A DNA stretch of 64,000 nucleotides, taken from NCBI RefSeq assembly GCF_005082365.1, contig NZ_CP034900.1, positions 1 to 64,000 on the forward strand, read 5' to 3'. Below the pieces are notes generated by a model. The model ran no database searches, was not told the DNA's origin, and saw nothing but the letters and a program-made list of their open reading frames with translations. Positions 48,327 to 58,059 of this stretch are shown here, piece by piece; the stretch's first letter is position 1, and the number at the start of each line of letters is the position of its first letter. A program made the translations under genes and the position numbers. The stretch is from Buchnera aphidicola (Artemisaphis artemisicola) (lineage in GTDB: Bacteria > Pseudomonadota > Gammaproteobacteria > Enterobacterales > Enterobacteriaceae).

Positions 48327-49378
48327 TTATTGTTTTTTTAAAATATCTAATGGTTTAATTTTTCCTATCGATCCAATAAAATCTATTTCTGGTTCTAAAG
48401 ATATATGAAATTTTTCTAAAATACATTTATGTATTATTTTTGCTAATATTAAAATTTCTTGAGCAGAAGCATTTTTTTTATTAATTAATATAAGTTTTTG
48501 TTTTTGATAAATAGCAGCATCTCCAATTGTAATATTTTTAAAGTCATAATATTCAATTAACCAGCCTCCAGAGATTTTTATTAAATTATTTTTTTCAGGA
48601 TACCAGGGTAAGTTATATAAAGATATTAGTTTTCGTGCTTTTTTTTGTGTAATTATAGGATTTTTGAAAAAACTTCCAGCATTTCCAATTTGTTTAGGAT
48701 CAGGTAATTTTTCTTTTCTTATTTTGCATATTAAATTAAAGATATTATGCGCAGTTAAATTTATTTTTAACATCTGTTCTTTTAATAAAGGCCAAATAAT
48801 TGGTTGCCATTTTTTTTTAATTTTTAACCCGACTCCAATAATAACATTTTTATGATGATATTGTTTTTTGAAAATACTACTGCGATAAGTAAATTTACAA
48901 GTACTTTTATTCATTCTTATAATTATATTTTTTTTTGAACATAATATATCAACATATTCACAAAAATCTTTAAATTCTGATCCGTATGCACCAATATTTT
49001 GAATTGCTGCAGAACCTATGCAACCTGGAATTAATGCTAAATTTTCTAATCCAAATATTCCTAAATTTAAAGTAAATTTTACTAAATCATGCCATTTTTC
49101 TCCTGATAAAACATACACTAGCCAAAATTTTTTTTTTCTTTTATTTTTATACCTTTAATACGATTAACAATAATTACTCCTATATAATTTTTTAAAAAAA
49201 GTATATTACTTCCTTCTCCTAAAATTAAATAAGGAACTTTAGATATATTACAAATTTTTAAAGTATTAATAAGTGATTTAATAGTTTTTACAAAAATAAT
49301 TTTTTTTGCTTTTACGTCTATTTTAAAGGTATTTAAATTTTTTAATGATTGATTAAAGAAACAATTTGTTTTATTCAT
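48327..49378 (-). CDS. murB: UDP-N-acetylenolpyruvoylglucosamine reductase MurB, split by a frameshift
   Basis: MurB reduces UDP-GlcNAc-enolpyruvate to UDP-MurNAc, the second committed step of peptidoglycan synthesis. The frame from 49378 encodes MNKTNCFFNQSLKNLNTFKID through LGEGSNILFL and stops after about 86 codons. The rest continues in another frame, WLVYVLSGEKWHDLVKF onward, to 48327. The break is at a run of ten A in the coding sense (49128-49137); one extra A or two fewer joins both parts into about 350 residues (E. coli 342). Catalytic motifs GNAGSFFKNP and EPEIDFIG are intact, which argues against long-standing decay. Either transcript slippage restores the protein or there is a recent mutation or sequencing error. 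Confidence 0.9.
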
Positions 49379-49498
49379 ATTATGTTAAATAATATTATTT
49401 AGTTTTTTTATGTTAATAAATTAGTAGTAAACATATATTTTATTATATATTAATATGTAATAAATTTTATATGAAATTATTTAAATGGAGTGCATAAT

Positions 49499-50377
49499 AT
49501 GAATGCATTTATTGAATATCATCAAGATATTATAAATCAAAAAATAGAAAATCTTAGAAATAATATAAAGTGTTCTTTTGAATTTTTTCCTCCTAAAAAT
49601 TCAAATTCAGAAAAAAAATTATGGTCTTCAGTAAAAATACTTAGCAAGTTAAAACCAAATTTTTTTTCTGTAACTTATGGCGCAAATAGTGGTGAACGTG
49701 AAAATACATTTAATATTGTTAAAGCAATACAAAAACAAACAAGCATTATTACAGCTGCTCATTTAACTTGTGTTAATTCTACACCTAGTCAATTGAAAAA
49801 AATAGCAAAAAATTATTGGGAGAATAATATTCGAAGTATTATTGCTCTTAGAGGAGATACGTTAGAAAAAAATTATAAATATAATATGTATGCTATAGAT
49901 TTAATTATTTTATTAAAAAAGATTGCTGATTTTGATATTTCTGTAGCTGCTTATCCTGAACTTCATCCGGAATCAAAAAACATTCAAGTTGATATTATTA
50001 ATTTAAAAAAGAAAATTGATGCTGGTGCTAATAGAGCTATTACTCAGTTTTTTTTTAATGTTGAAAGTTACTTAAATTTTCGAGAAAATTGTATTAAAAA
50101 CAGAATTAATGTTGAAATTATACCTGGTATTTTACCAATTTATAATTTTCAACAGATAAAACGATTTTCAAAAATGACTAATGTGAATATTCCTAATTGG
50201 ATGTTTGAAATGTTTGATGGATTAGATCAAGATTTGATTACTCAAAAAATTATAGGATCTAGTATAATCATAGATATAGTTAAAAGATTATCTTCGGAAG
50301 GAGTAAAAAATTTTCATTTTTACACTTTAAATCAGTCAGACATTGCTTATTCTGTTTGTCAAATTTTTGGACTATAA
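49499..50377 (+). CDS. metF: 5,10-methylenetetrahydrofolate reductase
   Basis: MetF makes 5-methyl-THF, the methyl donor used by MetE. The protein has 292 residues (E. coli 296). The catalytic glutamate lies in CSFEFFPP, and the FAD-binding region with VTYGANSGER, HLTC and ALRGD is intact, as are AYPE and ITQFFF. I chose the ATG at 49499, eight bases after GGAG; the GTG at 49490 overlaps that site. It is divergent from murB. Confidence 0.96.
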   Translation: MNAFIEYHQDIINQKIENLRNNIKCSFEFFPPKNSNSEKKLWSSVKILSKLKPNFFSVTYGANSGERENTFNIVKAIQKQTSIITAAHLTCVNSTPSQLKKIAKNYWENNIRSIIALRGDTLEKNYKYNMYAIDLIILLKKIADFDISVAAYPELHPESKNIQVDIINLKKKIDAGANRAITQFFFNVESYLNFRENCIKNRINVEIIPGILPIYNFQQIKRFSKMTNVNIPNWMFEMFDGLDQDLITQKIIGSSIIIDIVKRLSSEGVKNFHFYTLNQSDIAYSVCQIFGL

Positions 50378-51315
50378 AAAATTTTTTATTATAAAATATT
50401 TTCTTAAGATTAATATATTTTCTATAAAATTAGTCTATTAAGATTGATATATTTTTAAAAAACATTAATAACTAATTATAATTTTTATTTTCAGTAATAT
50501 TTTAATGTTAAAGAATTCGTAGAAAAGAACAGAAAAACAAAGTTTGTATTAAAAAACATTTTTATGTTTTTATAAGTTTTTTTAAAAAACTTAATTTTTA
50601 TATAAAAAAATATAATTATTATATTATTTTTATTAAATTTGTAATTAAAATAGAAAATATTTTTTTAATAGTTTTCTGTTTAATAAAATACTAATACATA
50701 CATAGATATGTATTTTTTATTTATCACTTAAACTTATATGAAACTATTTTTATTTATTTTCTATTAAGTAAAATACATTTGATCTGATTATAGATTAAAA
50801 AACCTTTCATATTAATTTTTCTCTAAAATTTCCAGATAGAAAAAATCTTTTTTTTAAAATGAATACAAGCTATCATATTAAATTGATTATTATATAATTA
50901 AATCAGTTTGTATTTAAAATATAATAAAAAATATTTAGATGATAAGTTATGAATAATTTTATTACATTTTATTTAAAAATATACCGTTACTATTTAGTAA
51001 TATATATTAATTATAAAGATAATCAATATTATTAATTTGACGAGTATTATCAATGACATCGTATTATTAGATATATGAGTATTTGTTTAATGGTAATAAT
51101 TTTAAACGTTATACTATAAAATAACGTTCATAATTAATTCTTAAAAAATTATTACTAGAATATTCTGTGATTAATATTTTTTTAAAACTTTGGAAGTTTT
51201 TTATCTTTTTAATAGATATAAACAATAATTTAAAAAATTAAATTATTATTTAATAGTAATATAATTTACATATAAAAGTTTTTTATGTTTTTTATAAATA
51301 TAGTGAGTTTAAAAT
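50378..51315. other. 938-bp gene-free region between metF and argG (probable argE/argC/argB loss)
   Basis: The largest non-coding stretch in the window. In relatives with an argECBGH cluster, argE, argC and argB would lie directly before argG, and I recall them here in other Buchnera. No ORF or recognisable residual peptide is left. Structure seen: a direct repeat of 18 bp with one mismatch (50404-50421 and 50438-50455), an AT palindrome at 50573-50593, and a terminator-like hairpin at 51184-51200. The argG promoter must lie near the right end. Confidence 0.5.
51184..51206 (+). terminator. Isolated terminator-like hairpin upstream of argG
   Basis: AAAACTT and AAGTTTT pair over 7 bp with a TGG loop, followed by TTATCTTTTT. 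It ends about 110 nt before argG with no intact gene in front of it. It could be a leftover from the lost arginine genes or a leader attenuator of argGH. Confidence 0.35.
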
Positions 51316-52527
51316 ATGAACAATAAGAAACTTAATAAAGTTGTTTTAGCATACTCAGGTGGTTTAGATACTTCAGCAATTATTCCATGGTTAAAAGAAA
51401 ATTATAATGTTGAAGTAGTTGCTTTTGTAGCCGATATAGGACAATCTCAAAAAGATTTAAACGGAATTGAAGAAAAAGCACTAAAATCTGGAGCATCTAG
51501 TTGTCATGTTGTGGATTTAAAAGAAGAATTTATAGAAAAATATGTATATCCTATTTTAAAAACAGGTGCTTTATATGAAGGCAACTATTTATTAGGAACT
51601 GCATTAGCAAGACCTATTATTGCTCAAAAACAGGTAGAATTGGCATTAAATATTAGAGCAGATACATTATGTCATGGTGCTACTGGTAAAGGTAATGATC
51701 AAGTTCGATTCGAAATGGCTTATGCAGCATTAGCTCCACAATTAAACGTGATAGCTCCCTGGAGAGAGTGGAATTTAAACTCTAGAGAATCTTTATTAAA
51801 ATATTTATCTAAAAGAAACATTTCAATAACAGCAACATTAGAAAAAATTTACAGTAAAGATGAAAATATTTGGCATATTTCAACAGAGGGAGGTATTCTT
51901 GAAGACCCTTGGAATCAATCTAATGCAGATTGTTGGGATTGGACAGTTGATCCTGAAAATGCTCCAGAAAAACCAGAATATATTTCATTAACAATAAAAG
52001 AAGGTTCTATAGTATCTGTTAATAATCAAAAATTAAATCCATTAAAATGTGTAGAAAAATTAAATAATTTCGGTTCTCAACATGGTATTGGTAGAATTGA
52101 TATTATTGAAAATAGATTAATTGGAATTAAATCTAGAGGATGTTATGAAACACCTGGAGGCACTATTATTAATACAGCTATTAGAGCAATCGAACAATTA
52201 GTTTTAGATCGTGAAAGTTTTCAATGGAGAGAAAAAATAGGATTAGAAATGTCTTCAGTTGTTTATGATGGACGTTGGTTTTCTCAAGTAAGAAAATCTT
52301 TGCAAGCCGCTGCAGATTCATTATCATCTGAAATAAATGGAGAAGTAATTTTAAAATTATACAAAGGAAGTGTAATTGCTGTTCAAAAAAAATCTCCTAA
52401 TTCATTATATTCTCAAGAATATGCAACCTTTGGAGAAGATGAAGTTTATAAACAATCAGATGCAGATGGTTTTATTCGTCTGTTTTCTCTTTCTTCAAGA
52501 ATACGTGCGCGAAATCAATTAAAATAA
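51316..52527 (+). CDS. argG: Argininosuccinate synthase
   Basis: ArgG joins citrulline and aspartate using ATP. The protein has 403 residues and belongs to the shorter (about 400 aa) subfamily, not the 447-aa E. coli type. It has the N-terminal PP-loop [18 protein letters not shown], then [15 protein letters not shown] and [17 protein letters not shown]. In bacteria with this type, argG commonly sits between argB and argH. It lies 73 bp before argH, probably as one operon. Confidence 0.97.
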   Translation: MNNKKLNKVVLAYSGGLDTSAIIPWLKENYNVEVVAFVADIGQSQKDLNGIEEKALKSGASSCHVVDLKEEFIEKYVYPILKTGALYEGNYLLGTALARPIIAQKQVELALNIRADTLCHGATGKGNDQVRFEMAYAALAPQLNVIAPWREWNLNSRESLLKYLSKRNISITATLEKIYSKDENIWHISTEGGILEDPWNQSNADCWDWTVDPENAPEKPEYISLTIKEGSIVSVNNQKLNPLKCVEKLNNFGSQHGIGRIDIIENRLIGIKSRGCYETPGGTIINTAIRAIEQLVLDRESFQWREKIGLEMSSVVYDGRWFSQVRKSLQAAADSLSSEINGEVILKLYKGSVIAVQKKSPNSLYSQEYATFGEDEVYKQSDADGFIRLFSLSSRIRARNQLK

Positions 52528-52600
52528 TTTTTTAAAAAATTAAGAATTTTAACATAGCGAATATAATATTATTTTATATTTTATTTTACAGAGAAAATAT

Positions 52601-53983
52601 ATGGCTCTTTGGGGTGGACGTTTTGTTCATGAATCTCATGAATTATTTAAAGAATTTAACGCATCTCTTCCTTTTGATTGTATTTTATTAGAAGAAGATA
52701 TAATCGCTTCAATTGCATGGTCTAAAACTTTAATGAAAAGCGATATTCTTACGAAAGATGAACAAATCAAAATAGAGTCCGCGCTTCTTGTTTTATTAGA
52801 AGAAAGTAAAGATAATATTAAAAATATTCTTTTAAGTAATTGTGAAGATATTCATAGTTGGGTAGAGAAAAAACTAATTGATAAAATTGGCATATTAGGG
52901 AAAAAGTTACATACTGGTCGTAGCCGTAATGATCAAATTACTACTGATTTAAAATTATGGTGTAGAAAAAAAATTTATATTTTATTAGAAAATATTAATA
53001 ATTTACAAAAACATTTTATTTTAAGTGCTGAATCTTATCATAATATTATTATGCCAGGATATACACATTTGCAAAGGGCTCAACCTATTACTTTTTCTTA
53101 TTGGTGTTTAGCTTATGTAGAAATGTTGAAACGAGATGCTAGTCGTTTAAAAGACCTTTTAAAAAGATTGAATATTAGTCCTTTAGGTTCTGGTGCTTTA
53201 TCTGGAACGGCTTGGAAAATTGATAGAGAAGATCTTGCTTTATCTATGGGATTTGATTCTGCTACTAATAATGCTTTAGATAGTGTTTCTGATAGAGATT
53301 ATATTGTAGAATTATTATCATCTGCATCAATTAGTATGATGCACTTATCTCGATTTTCTGAAGATTTAATTTTTTTTAATTCTGGAGAAGCTAATTTTAT
53401 TGAACTTTCTGATTCAATTACATCAGGATCTTCTTTAATGCCTCAAAAAAAAAATCCAGATGCATTAGAACTTATTCGTGCTAAATGTGGTCGTGTTCAT
53501 GGTTCTTTAATCTCTATTTTAATTGTATTAAAGTCTCTTCCCTTATCGTATAACAAGGATATGCAAGAAGATAAAGAAGGTTTATTTGATTCAATAAAAA
53601 CATGGAATGATTGTCTGTGTATAGCAATTTTAGTTTTAAAAAGCATAAAAATCAAACATGAATCATGTCGTAAAGCTGCGGAAGAAGGGTATTCTAATGC
53701 AACAGAAATTGCAGATTATTTAGTAAAAAAAGGCATGACTTTTCGTGAAGCACATAATATATCTGGACAATTAGTACTTCGAGCAATTAGTGAAAAAAAA
53801 TCTCTTAATAATTTAGAGTTATCTACATTTAAAATTTATAGTAATTTAATTGATGATGATATATATAAAAATATTACTTTAGAATCTTGTCTTGAAAAGA
53901 GATTATCTAAAGGCGGTGTAGCACCGTTTCAAGTATATGAAGAAATTATAAAAGCTAAAAAAAGATTAAAAATGTTTTCTTAA
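52601..53983 (+). CDS. argH: Argininosuccinate lyase
   Basis: ArgH splits argininosuccinate into arginine and fumarate. The protein has 460 residues (E. coli 457). It starts [11 protein letters not shown] and shows [18 protein letters not shown] and the catalytic signature [12 protein letters not shown]. The QKKN codons of that signature are written as a run of ten A (53445-53454), so slippage there would destroy the active site. Confidence 0.98.
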   Translation: MALWGGRFVHESHELFKEFNASLPFDCILLEEDIIASIAWSKTLMKSDILTKDEQIKIESALLVLLEESKDNIKNILLSNCEDIHSWVEKKLIDKIGILGKKLHTGRSRNDQITTDLKLWCRKKIYILLENINNLQKHFILSAESYHNIIMPGYTHLQRAQPITFSYWCLAYVEMLKRDASRLKDLLKRLNISPLGSGALSGTAWKIDREDLALSMGFDSATNNALDSVSDRDYIVELLSSASISMMHLSRFSEDLIFFNSGEANFIELSDSITSGSSLMPQKKNPDALELIRAKCGRVHGSLISILIVLKSLPLSYNKDMQEDKEGLFDSIKTWNDCLCIAILVLKSIKIKHESCRKAAEEGYSNATEIADYLVKKGMTFREAHNISGQLVLRAISEKKSLNNLELSTFKIYSNLIDDDIYKNITLESCLEKRLSKGGVAPFQVYEEIIKAKKRLKMFS

Positions 53984-54002
53984 AAAATGTTTTTTTATTA
54001 AC

Positions 54003-54028
54003 TAGCATTTAAAAAAACTTAAATGCTA
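54003..54028 (+). terminator. Hairpin after argGH
   Basis: TAGCATTTAA and TTAAATGCTA form a perfect 10-bp stem with a 6-nt loop, 19 bp after the argH stop. No long T-run follows, so termination efficiency is uncertain. Confidence 0.55.
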
Positions 54029-54085
54029 CGTTAATAATATCCTAAATTATAAAATTGTTTAGTGAGATGGTAGGAAATATAATTA

Positions 54086-54526
54086 ATGCAAAATATAATG
54101 TTTTTCATAAATGCAAATACTATGCTTGTCAGCATATGGTTTTTTTTCCTTATTTTAGTAGTATTTTTTACATTAAAAAGTTTTTTTTTAAAAGCTGAAA
54201 TTATTAATACTATTAAAGCAATAAAGTTAATTAATCAAGATAATGCTATTATTATTGATACTCGTTCTTTAGATTTATTTCAAAAAGGTCATATTATTAA
54301 TTCTATTAATATACCATTAGATAGTATTTTTCTAGGAAGTATTAAAGAGCTTGAAGAATATAAATTACTTCCTATTATTCTTATAATAGATCAAACACAA
54401 AAATATAATAAGTGTGCACAAGAATTTTTAAAACATGGATTTAATCGTATTTATATTTTAAAGAATGGTATATATTATTGGAATATAGAAAATTTACCTC
54501 TTTCTGTAACAGATAAAAAATCTTGA
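54086..54526 (+). CDS. yibN: Membrane-anchored rhodanese-like protein YibN
   Basis: A single N-terminal transmembrane segment (about residues 10-34) is followed by a rhodanese fold with IIDTRSLDLFQKGHIINSINIPLD. The protein has 146 residues (E. coli YibN 143). In E. coli the presumed active-site cysteine is in QCQEPANAL; aligned without gaps, Asn stands there and a Cys occurs two residues later (YNKCAQEFL). The sulfurtransferase activity is therefore doubtful. As I recall, E. coli YibN has been linked to YidC and membrane protein insertion. It sits before secB, as in E. coli, with grxC missing. Confidence 0.85.
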   Translation: MQNIMFFINANTMLVSIWFFFLILVVFFTLKSFFLKAEIINTIKAIKLINQDNAIIIDTRSLDLFQKGHIINSINIPLDSIFLGSIKELEEYKLLPIILIIDQTQKYNKCAQEFLKHGFNRIYILKNGIYYWNIENLPLSVTDKKS

Positions 54527-54652
54527 AAATTTTTTATAGGTAAGATTTAATTATATTTTATAATTAATTTAATTTTTATTAAAAAATAAAACAATTAATA
54601 GTATTAAATACTTTTAATATATATAAGATTATTAATCTTTTATGGACATGTT

Positions 54653-55096
54653 ATGTCAAAAGAACAAACTAAACAAAAATCTTTTATTATTCAACGTATT
54701 TATATAAAAGACGCTTCTTTTGAAGCACCTAATACCCCTAATATTTTTCATGCAGATTGGCATCCTAATGTAAAATTTAATTTAAACACTATTTCAAAAA
54801 AAGTAGAAGAAAATATTTTTGAAATTGTTTTACAAGTAAGAGTTATTGTAAAAATTAAAGAAGATATAGTATTTTTGTGTGATGTAGATCAAGCAGGAAT
54901 TTTTTTTATTTCAAATTTAAACGAAAAAAATTTAAAACATTGTTTATATTCATATTGTCCAAATATTTTATTTCCTTATGCTCGAACATGTATATCTAGT
55001 TTAATATCTTATGGCAGTTTCCCTCAAATGAATCTTGCACCTATTAATTTCGATGCTATTTATCATAATTATATGGAATTAAAAAAAAATAGTTAA
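54653..55096 (+). CDS. secB: Export chaperone SecB
   Basis: SecB is a tetrameric chaperone that keeps preproteins unfolded and hands them to SecA. The protein has 147 residues (E. coli 155). Recognisable parts are the N-terminal QRIYIKDASFEAPNTP, then QAGIFFI, and ILFPYARTCISSLISYGSFPQMNLAPINFDA seen in consecutive blocks. The acidic C-terminal tail is shortened. Confidence 0.95.
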   Translation: MSKEQTKQKSFIIQRIYIKDASFEAPNTPNIFHADWHPNVKFNLNTISKKVEENIFEIVLQVRVIVKIKEDIVFLCDVDQAGIFFISNLNEKNLKHCLYSYCPNILFPYARTCISSLISYGSFPQMNLAPINFDAIYHNYMELKKNS

Positions 55097-55150
55097 AATT
55101 GTGATCATAAATTATTATAACACTATAAATTTTTTATTAAGGAGAAAATT

Positions 55151-55945
55151 ATGTGTTTGTTAGAAATATCAACAATATGGCATAAAATAATTTATGAAGT
55201 TTCTATTTTATTAAAAAAAGAACCAATTTTATCAGATTTTTATAAAAACAGTATATTACAACATAAAAATTTCAGCAGTTCATTAAGCTATATACTTGCA
55301 AACAAATTATCTACATCTGTTGTTTCTGAAAGAAACATAAAAAACATATTTAATAAAATATATTCAAATAATTCTTTTATCTTAAAGTGTGTAATAGAAG
55401 ATATTAAAGCTATACTAGATCGAGATCCAGCAGTACAAGATTTTTTAACACCTTTATTATATTTAAAAGGTTTTCATGCACTAGAAGCTTATAGATTAAG
55501 TCACTATCTTTGGGGAACTCAACAAACTTCATTATCTAGATACTTACAAAGTAGGATATCTTCTGAATTTTCAGTTGATATTCATCCTGCAGCTCGCATT
55601 GGTTCTGGTATAATGTTAGATCATGCAACTGGAATTGTTGTCGGAGAAGGTGTGGTTATAGAAGATAATGTCTCTATTTTTCATTCTGTTACTTTAGGAG
55701 GGACAGGTAAAAACTTTAGCAAAAATAGACATCCTACTATTCGAAAAGGAGTGATTATAGGTGCTGGAGCTAAGATTTTAGGTGATATTGAAGTAGGTAT
55801 TGGAGCAAAAATAGGTGCAGGTGCAATAGTATTGAAAAACGTTCCAGAATATGTTACAGTAGTTGGAATACCAGCAAAAATTGTTAATCAATTAGATAAA
55901 AATAAACATTCTTCTAAAAAATTTCAAGAAATTCATCATATATAA
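55151..55945 (+). CDS. cysE: Serine acetyltransferase CysE
   Basis: CysE makes O-acetylserine, the carbon skeleton for cysteine. The N-terminal helical domain includes LTPLLYLKGFHALEAYRL-type sequence, and the left-handed beta-helix has DIHPAARIGSGIMLDHATG with the catalytic Asp-His pair. Length is 264 residues (E. coli 273). The protein ends in isoleucine, the residue that inserts into CysK in the cysteine synthase complex. AAGGAG is a strong ribosome-binding site. gpsA, which precedes it in E. coli, is missing. Confidence 0.96.
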   Translation: MCLLEISTIWHKIIYEVSILLKKEPILSDFYKNSILQHKNFSSSLSYILANKLSTSVVSERNIKNIFNKIYSNNSFILKCVIEDIKAILDRDPAVQDFLTPLLYLKGFHALEAYRLSHYLWGTQQTSLSRYLQSRISSEFSVDIHPAARIGSGIMLDHATGIVVGEGVVIEDNVSIFHSVTLGGTGKNFSKNRHPTIRKGVIIGAGAKILGDIEVGIGAKIGAGAIVLKNVPEYVTVVGIPAKIVNQLDKNKHSSKKFQEIHHI

Positions 55946-56007
55946 ATAAATTATAAATAAATTATAAATAATATTTATAAACAATTTATTTATCATTCAT
56001 AAAAAAT

Positions 56008-56074
56008 AAAAACTTCTGTTTTTAAAAAAAAAGTATATTAAGAATAAATATATTACTACAAGCACAGAAGTTTT
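56008..56074. terminator. Long-loop inverted repeat between cysE and rpoD
   Basis: AAAACTTCTGT (ending 56019) and ACAGAAGTTTT (56064-56074) are perfectly complementary over 11 bp with a 44-nt loop. It lies between convergent cysE and rpoD, and T-rich sequence follows on each side. Probably a shared terminator, though the long loop is unusual. Confidence 0.5.
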
Positions 56075-56097
56075 ATTTTATATTTAGTGTTATAATT

Positions 56098-57930
56098 TTA
56101 ATCATCTAAAAAACTACGCAAGACTTCTGATCTACTTGGATGACGTAATTTTCTGAGTGCTTTTGCTTCTATTTGACGAATTCTTTCACGAGTTACATCA
56201 AATTGTTTTCCAACTTCTTCTAAAGTATGATCAGTATTCATATCTATTCCAAAACGCATACGTAACACTTTGGCTTCACGAGCTGTTAGACCAGATAAGA
56301 CATCATGAGTTGCTGATCTAAGACTTTCTGATGTAGCAGAATCTAGTGGTAGCTCTAAACTCGTATCTTCTATAAAATCTCCTAAATGTGAATCATCATC
56401 ATCTCCAATGGGTGTCTCCATTGATATTGGTTCTTTAGCTATTTTTAATACTTTTCTGATTTTATCTTCAGGAATTAACATTTTCTCAGATAGTTCTTCT
56501 GGAGTAGGTTCTCGACCTATCTCTTGTAACATTTGTCTGGAAATACGGTTTAATTTATTAATTGTTTCAATCATATGTACTGGAATTCGAATAGTACGTG
56601 CTTGATCAGCAATAGAACGCGTAATTGCTTGTCGAATCCACCAAGTAGCATAAGTAGAAAATTTATAACCCCGACGATATTCAAATTTATCAACAGCCTT
56701 CATTAGACCAATATTCCCTTCTTGAATTAAATCTAAAAATTGTAATCCTCTATTTGTATATTTTTTTGCTATAGAAATAACTAATCTTAAATTTGCTTCT
56801 ACCATTTCTTTTTTAGCTCTTTTAGCTTTTGCTTCACCAATAGACATTCTTTTATTAATATCTTTAACTTCTTTAATTGTTAAACCTGTTTCTTTTTCTA
56901 TTTCAATTAATTTTTCAATACTTATTAGAATATCTTTTTGAATTTTTTTTAAATTTTTAGACCATGGTTGATTTTTATTTTGTTCTTTTATTAACCAATT
57001 ATTGTTAATTTTCTCTTTTAAAAAAATTTTGATGAAATCTTCTTTTGGCATTTTGCATTTTTCTACACATAATTTCATAATAATTCTTTCTTGAATTCTT
57101 ATTCGTTCCATCATATAACGCATATTTTTTACTAAATAATTAAATTGTTTAGGAACTAATCGAAATTGTTTAAAAACTTCTGAAAGATTATAAATTTCTA
57201 ATAGCGAGTCTTTGTGTGTTCTATTTTTATTTTTAATTGTATTATGAGTATTGTAATATTGTGTTCTTAATTCAGAAAATTTTTCATTTGCTAATTCTGG
57301 ATCAATACTGTGATAGTCTTCATCAGAATTTTGATCATGTTCTTCATCAGAATTTTGATCGTCATCCAAGAGTTCAGAACCTATATGCATTGCTGTAGGA
57401 GAAAAAATTTCTTCTGCATTTGGATCTACAAAACCTGTTATTATATCAGATAATCGTATTTGACCAGTTTTAATACGATCATATTGTTCAAGAAGATAAG
57501 TAATAGCTTCAGGATATTCTGAGACTGAGCATTGAACTTGATTAATTCCTTCTTCAATACGTTTAGCTATATCAATTTCTCCTTCTCGTGTTAACAATTC
57601 AACACTACCCATTTCTCTCATATACATACGAACAGGATCAGTAGTTCGTCCTAATTCTGATTCTACACTAGATAATACTTGTGTAGCTGCTTCAACTGTA
57701 TCTTCATCTGTATCTGTGTTTATTTCATTTAATATTAAGTCATCAGCGTCAGGTGCTTCTTCCAGAACTGGAATTCCCATATCATTAATCATCTGAATGA
57801 TATCATCAATTTGCTCAGAATCAATAATGTCTTCTGGTAAATGATCATTAACTTCAGAATAGGTTAAATATCCTTGTTCCTTTCCATGTGTAACAAGTAG
57901 CTTGAGTTGCGATTGTGGGTTTTGATCCAT
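56098..57930 (-). CDS. rpoD: RNA polymerase sigma-70 factor
   Basis: RpoD is the housekeeping sigma factor. The protein has 610 residues (E. coli 613). Region 1.1 starts [20 protein letters not shown]; region 2 has [37 protein letters not shown] in consecutive blocks; region 4 has [30 protein letters not shown]. In the acidic linker between regions 1 and 2 an 8-residue unit (DQNSDEEH / DQNSDEDY) is duplicated. Last gene of the rpsU-dnaG-rpoD operon. Confidence 0.99.
   Translation of the reverse strand: MDQNPQSQLKLLVTHGKEQGYLTYSEVNDHLPEDIIDSEQIDDIIQMINDMGIPVLEEAPDADDLILNEINTDTDEDTVEAATQVLSSVESELGRTTDPVRMYMREMGSVELLTREGEIDIAKRIEEGINQVQCSVSEYPEAITYLLEQYDRIKTGQIRLSDIITGFVDPNAEEIFSPTAMHIGSELLDDDQNSDEEHDQNSDEDYHSIDPELANEKFSELRTQYYNTHNTIKNKNRTHKDSLLEIYNLSEVFKQFRLVPKQFNYLVKNMRYMMERIRIQERIIMKLCVEKCKMPKEDFIKIFLKEKINNNWLIKEQNKNQPWSKNLKKIQKDILISIEKLIEIEKETGLTIKEVKDINKRMSIGEAKAKRAKKEMVEANLRLVISIAKKYTNRGLQFLDLIQEGNIGLMKAVDKFEYRRGYKFSTYATWWIRQAITRSIADQARTIRIPVHMIETINKLNRISRQMLQEIGREPTPEELSEKMLIPEDKIRKVLKIAKEPISMETPIGDDDDSHLGDFIEDTSLELPLDSATSESLRSATHDVLSGLTAREAKVLRMRFGIDMNTDHTLEEVGKQFDVTRERIRQIEAKALRKLRHPSRSEVLRSFLDD
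57317..57360 (-). repeat. 24-bp tandem duplication inside rpoD
   Basis: A 20-bp block (57317-57336) is repeated exactly at 57341-57360, giving a period of 24 bp or eight codons. It encodes DQNSDE twice in the acidic, poorly conserved spacer of sigma-70. It keeps the frame. Confidence 0.8.
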
Positions 57931-58059
57931 AAGACGTATCCAGGTTTTGTTAATATTATGAATATTAATTGACTATTTTTTTTAATAATAAATAAAAAAA
58001 TTATTTTAAATTTTTTTAAACATAATGTTTTAAAACATTTAAATATAGTTAATAATTAT

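Noticed and set aside
50947-50966. ARG-box-like TATGAATAATTTTATTA before argG
   Set aside because: Only one half-site fits the ArgR consensus, and it is far from the argG start.
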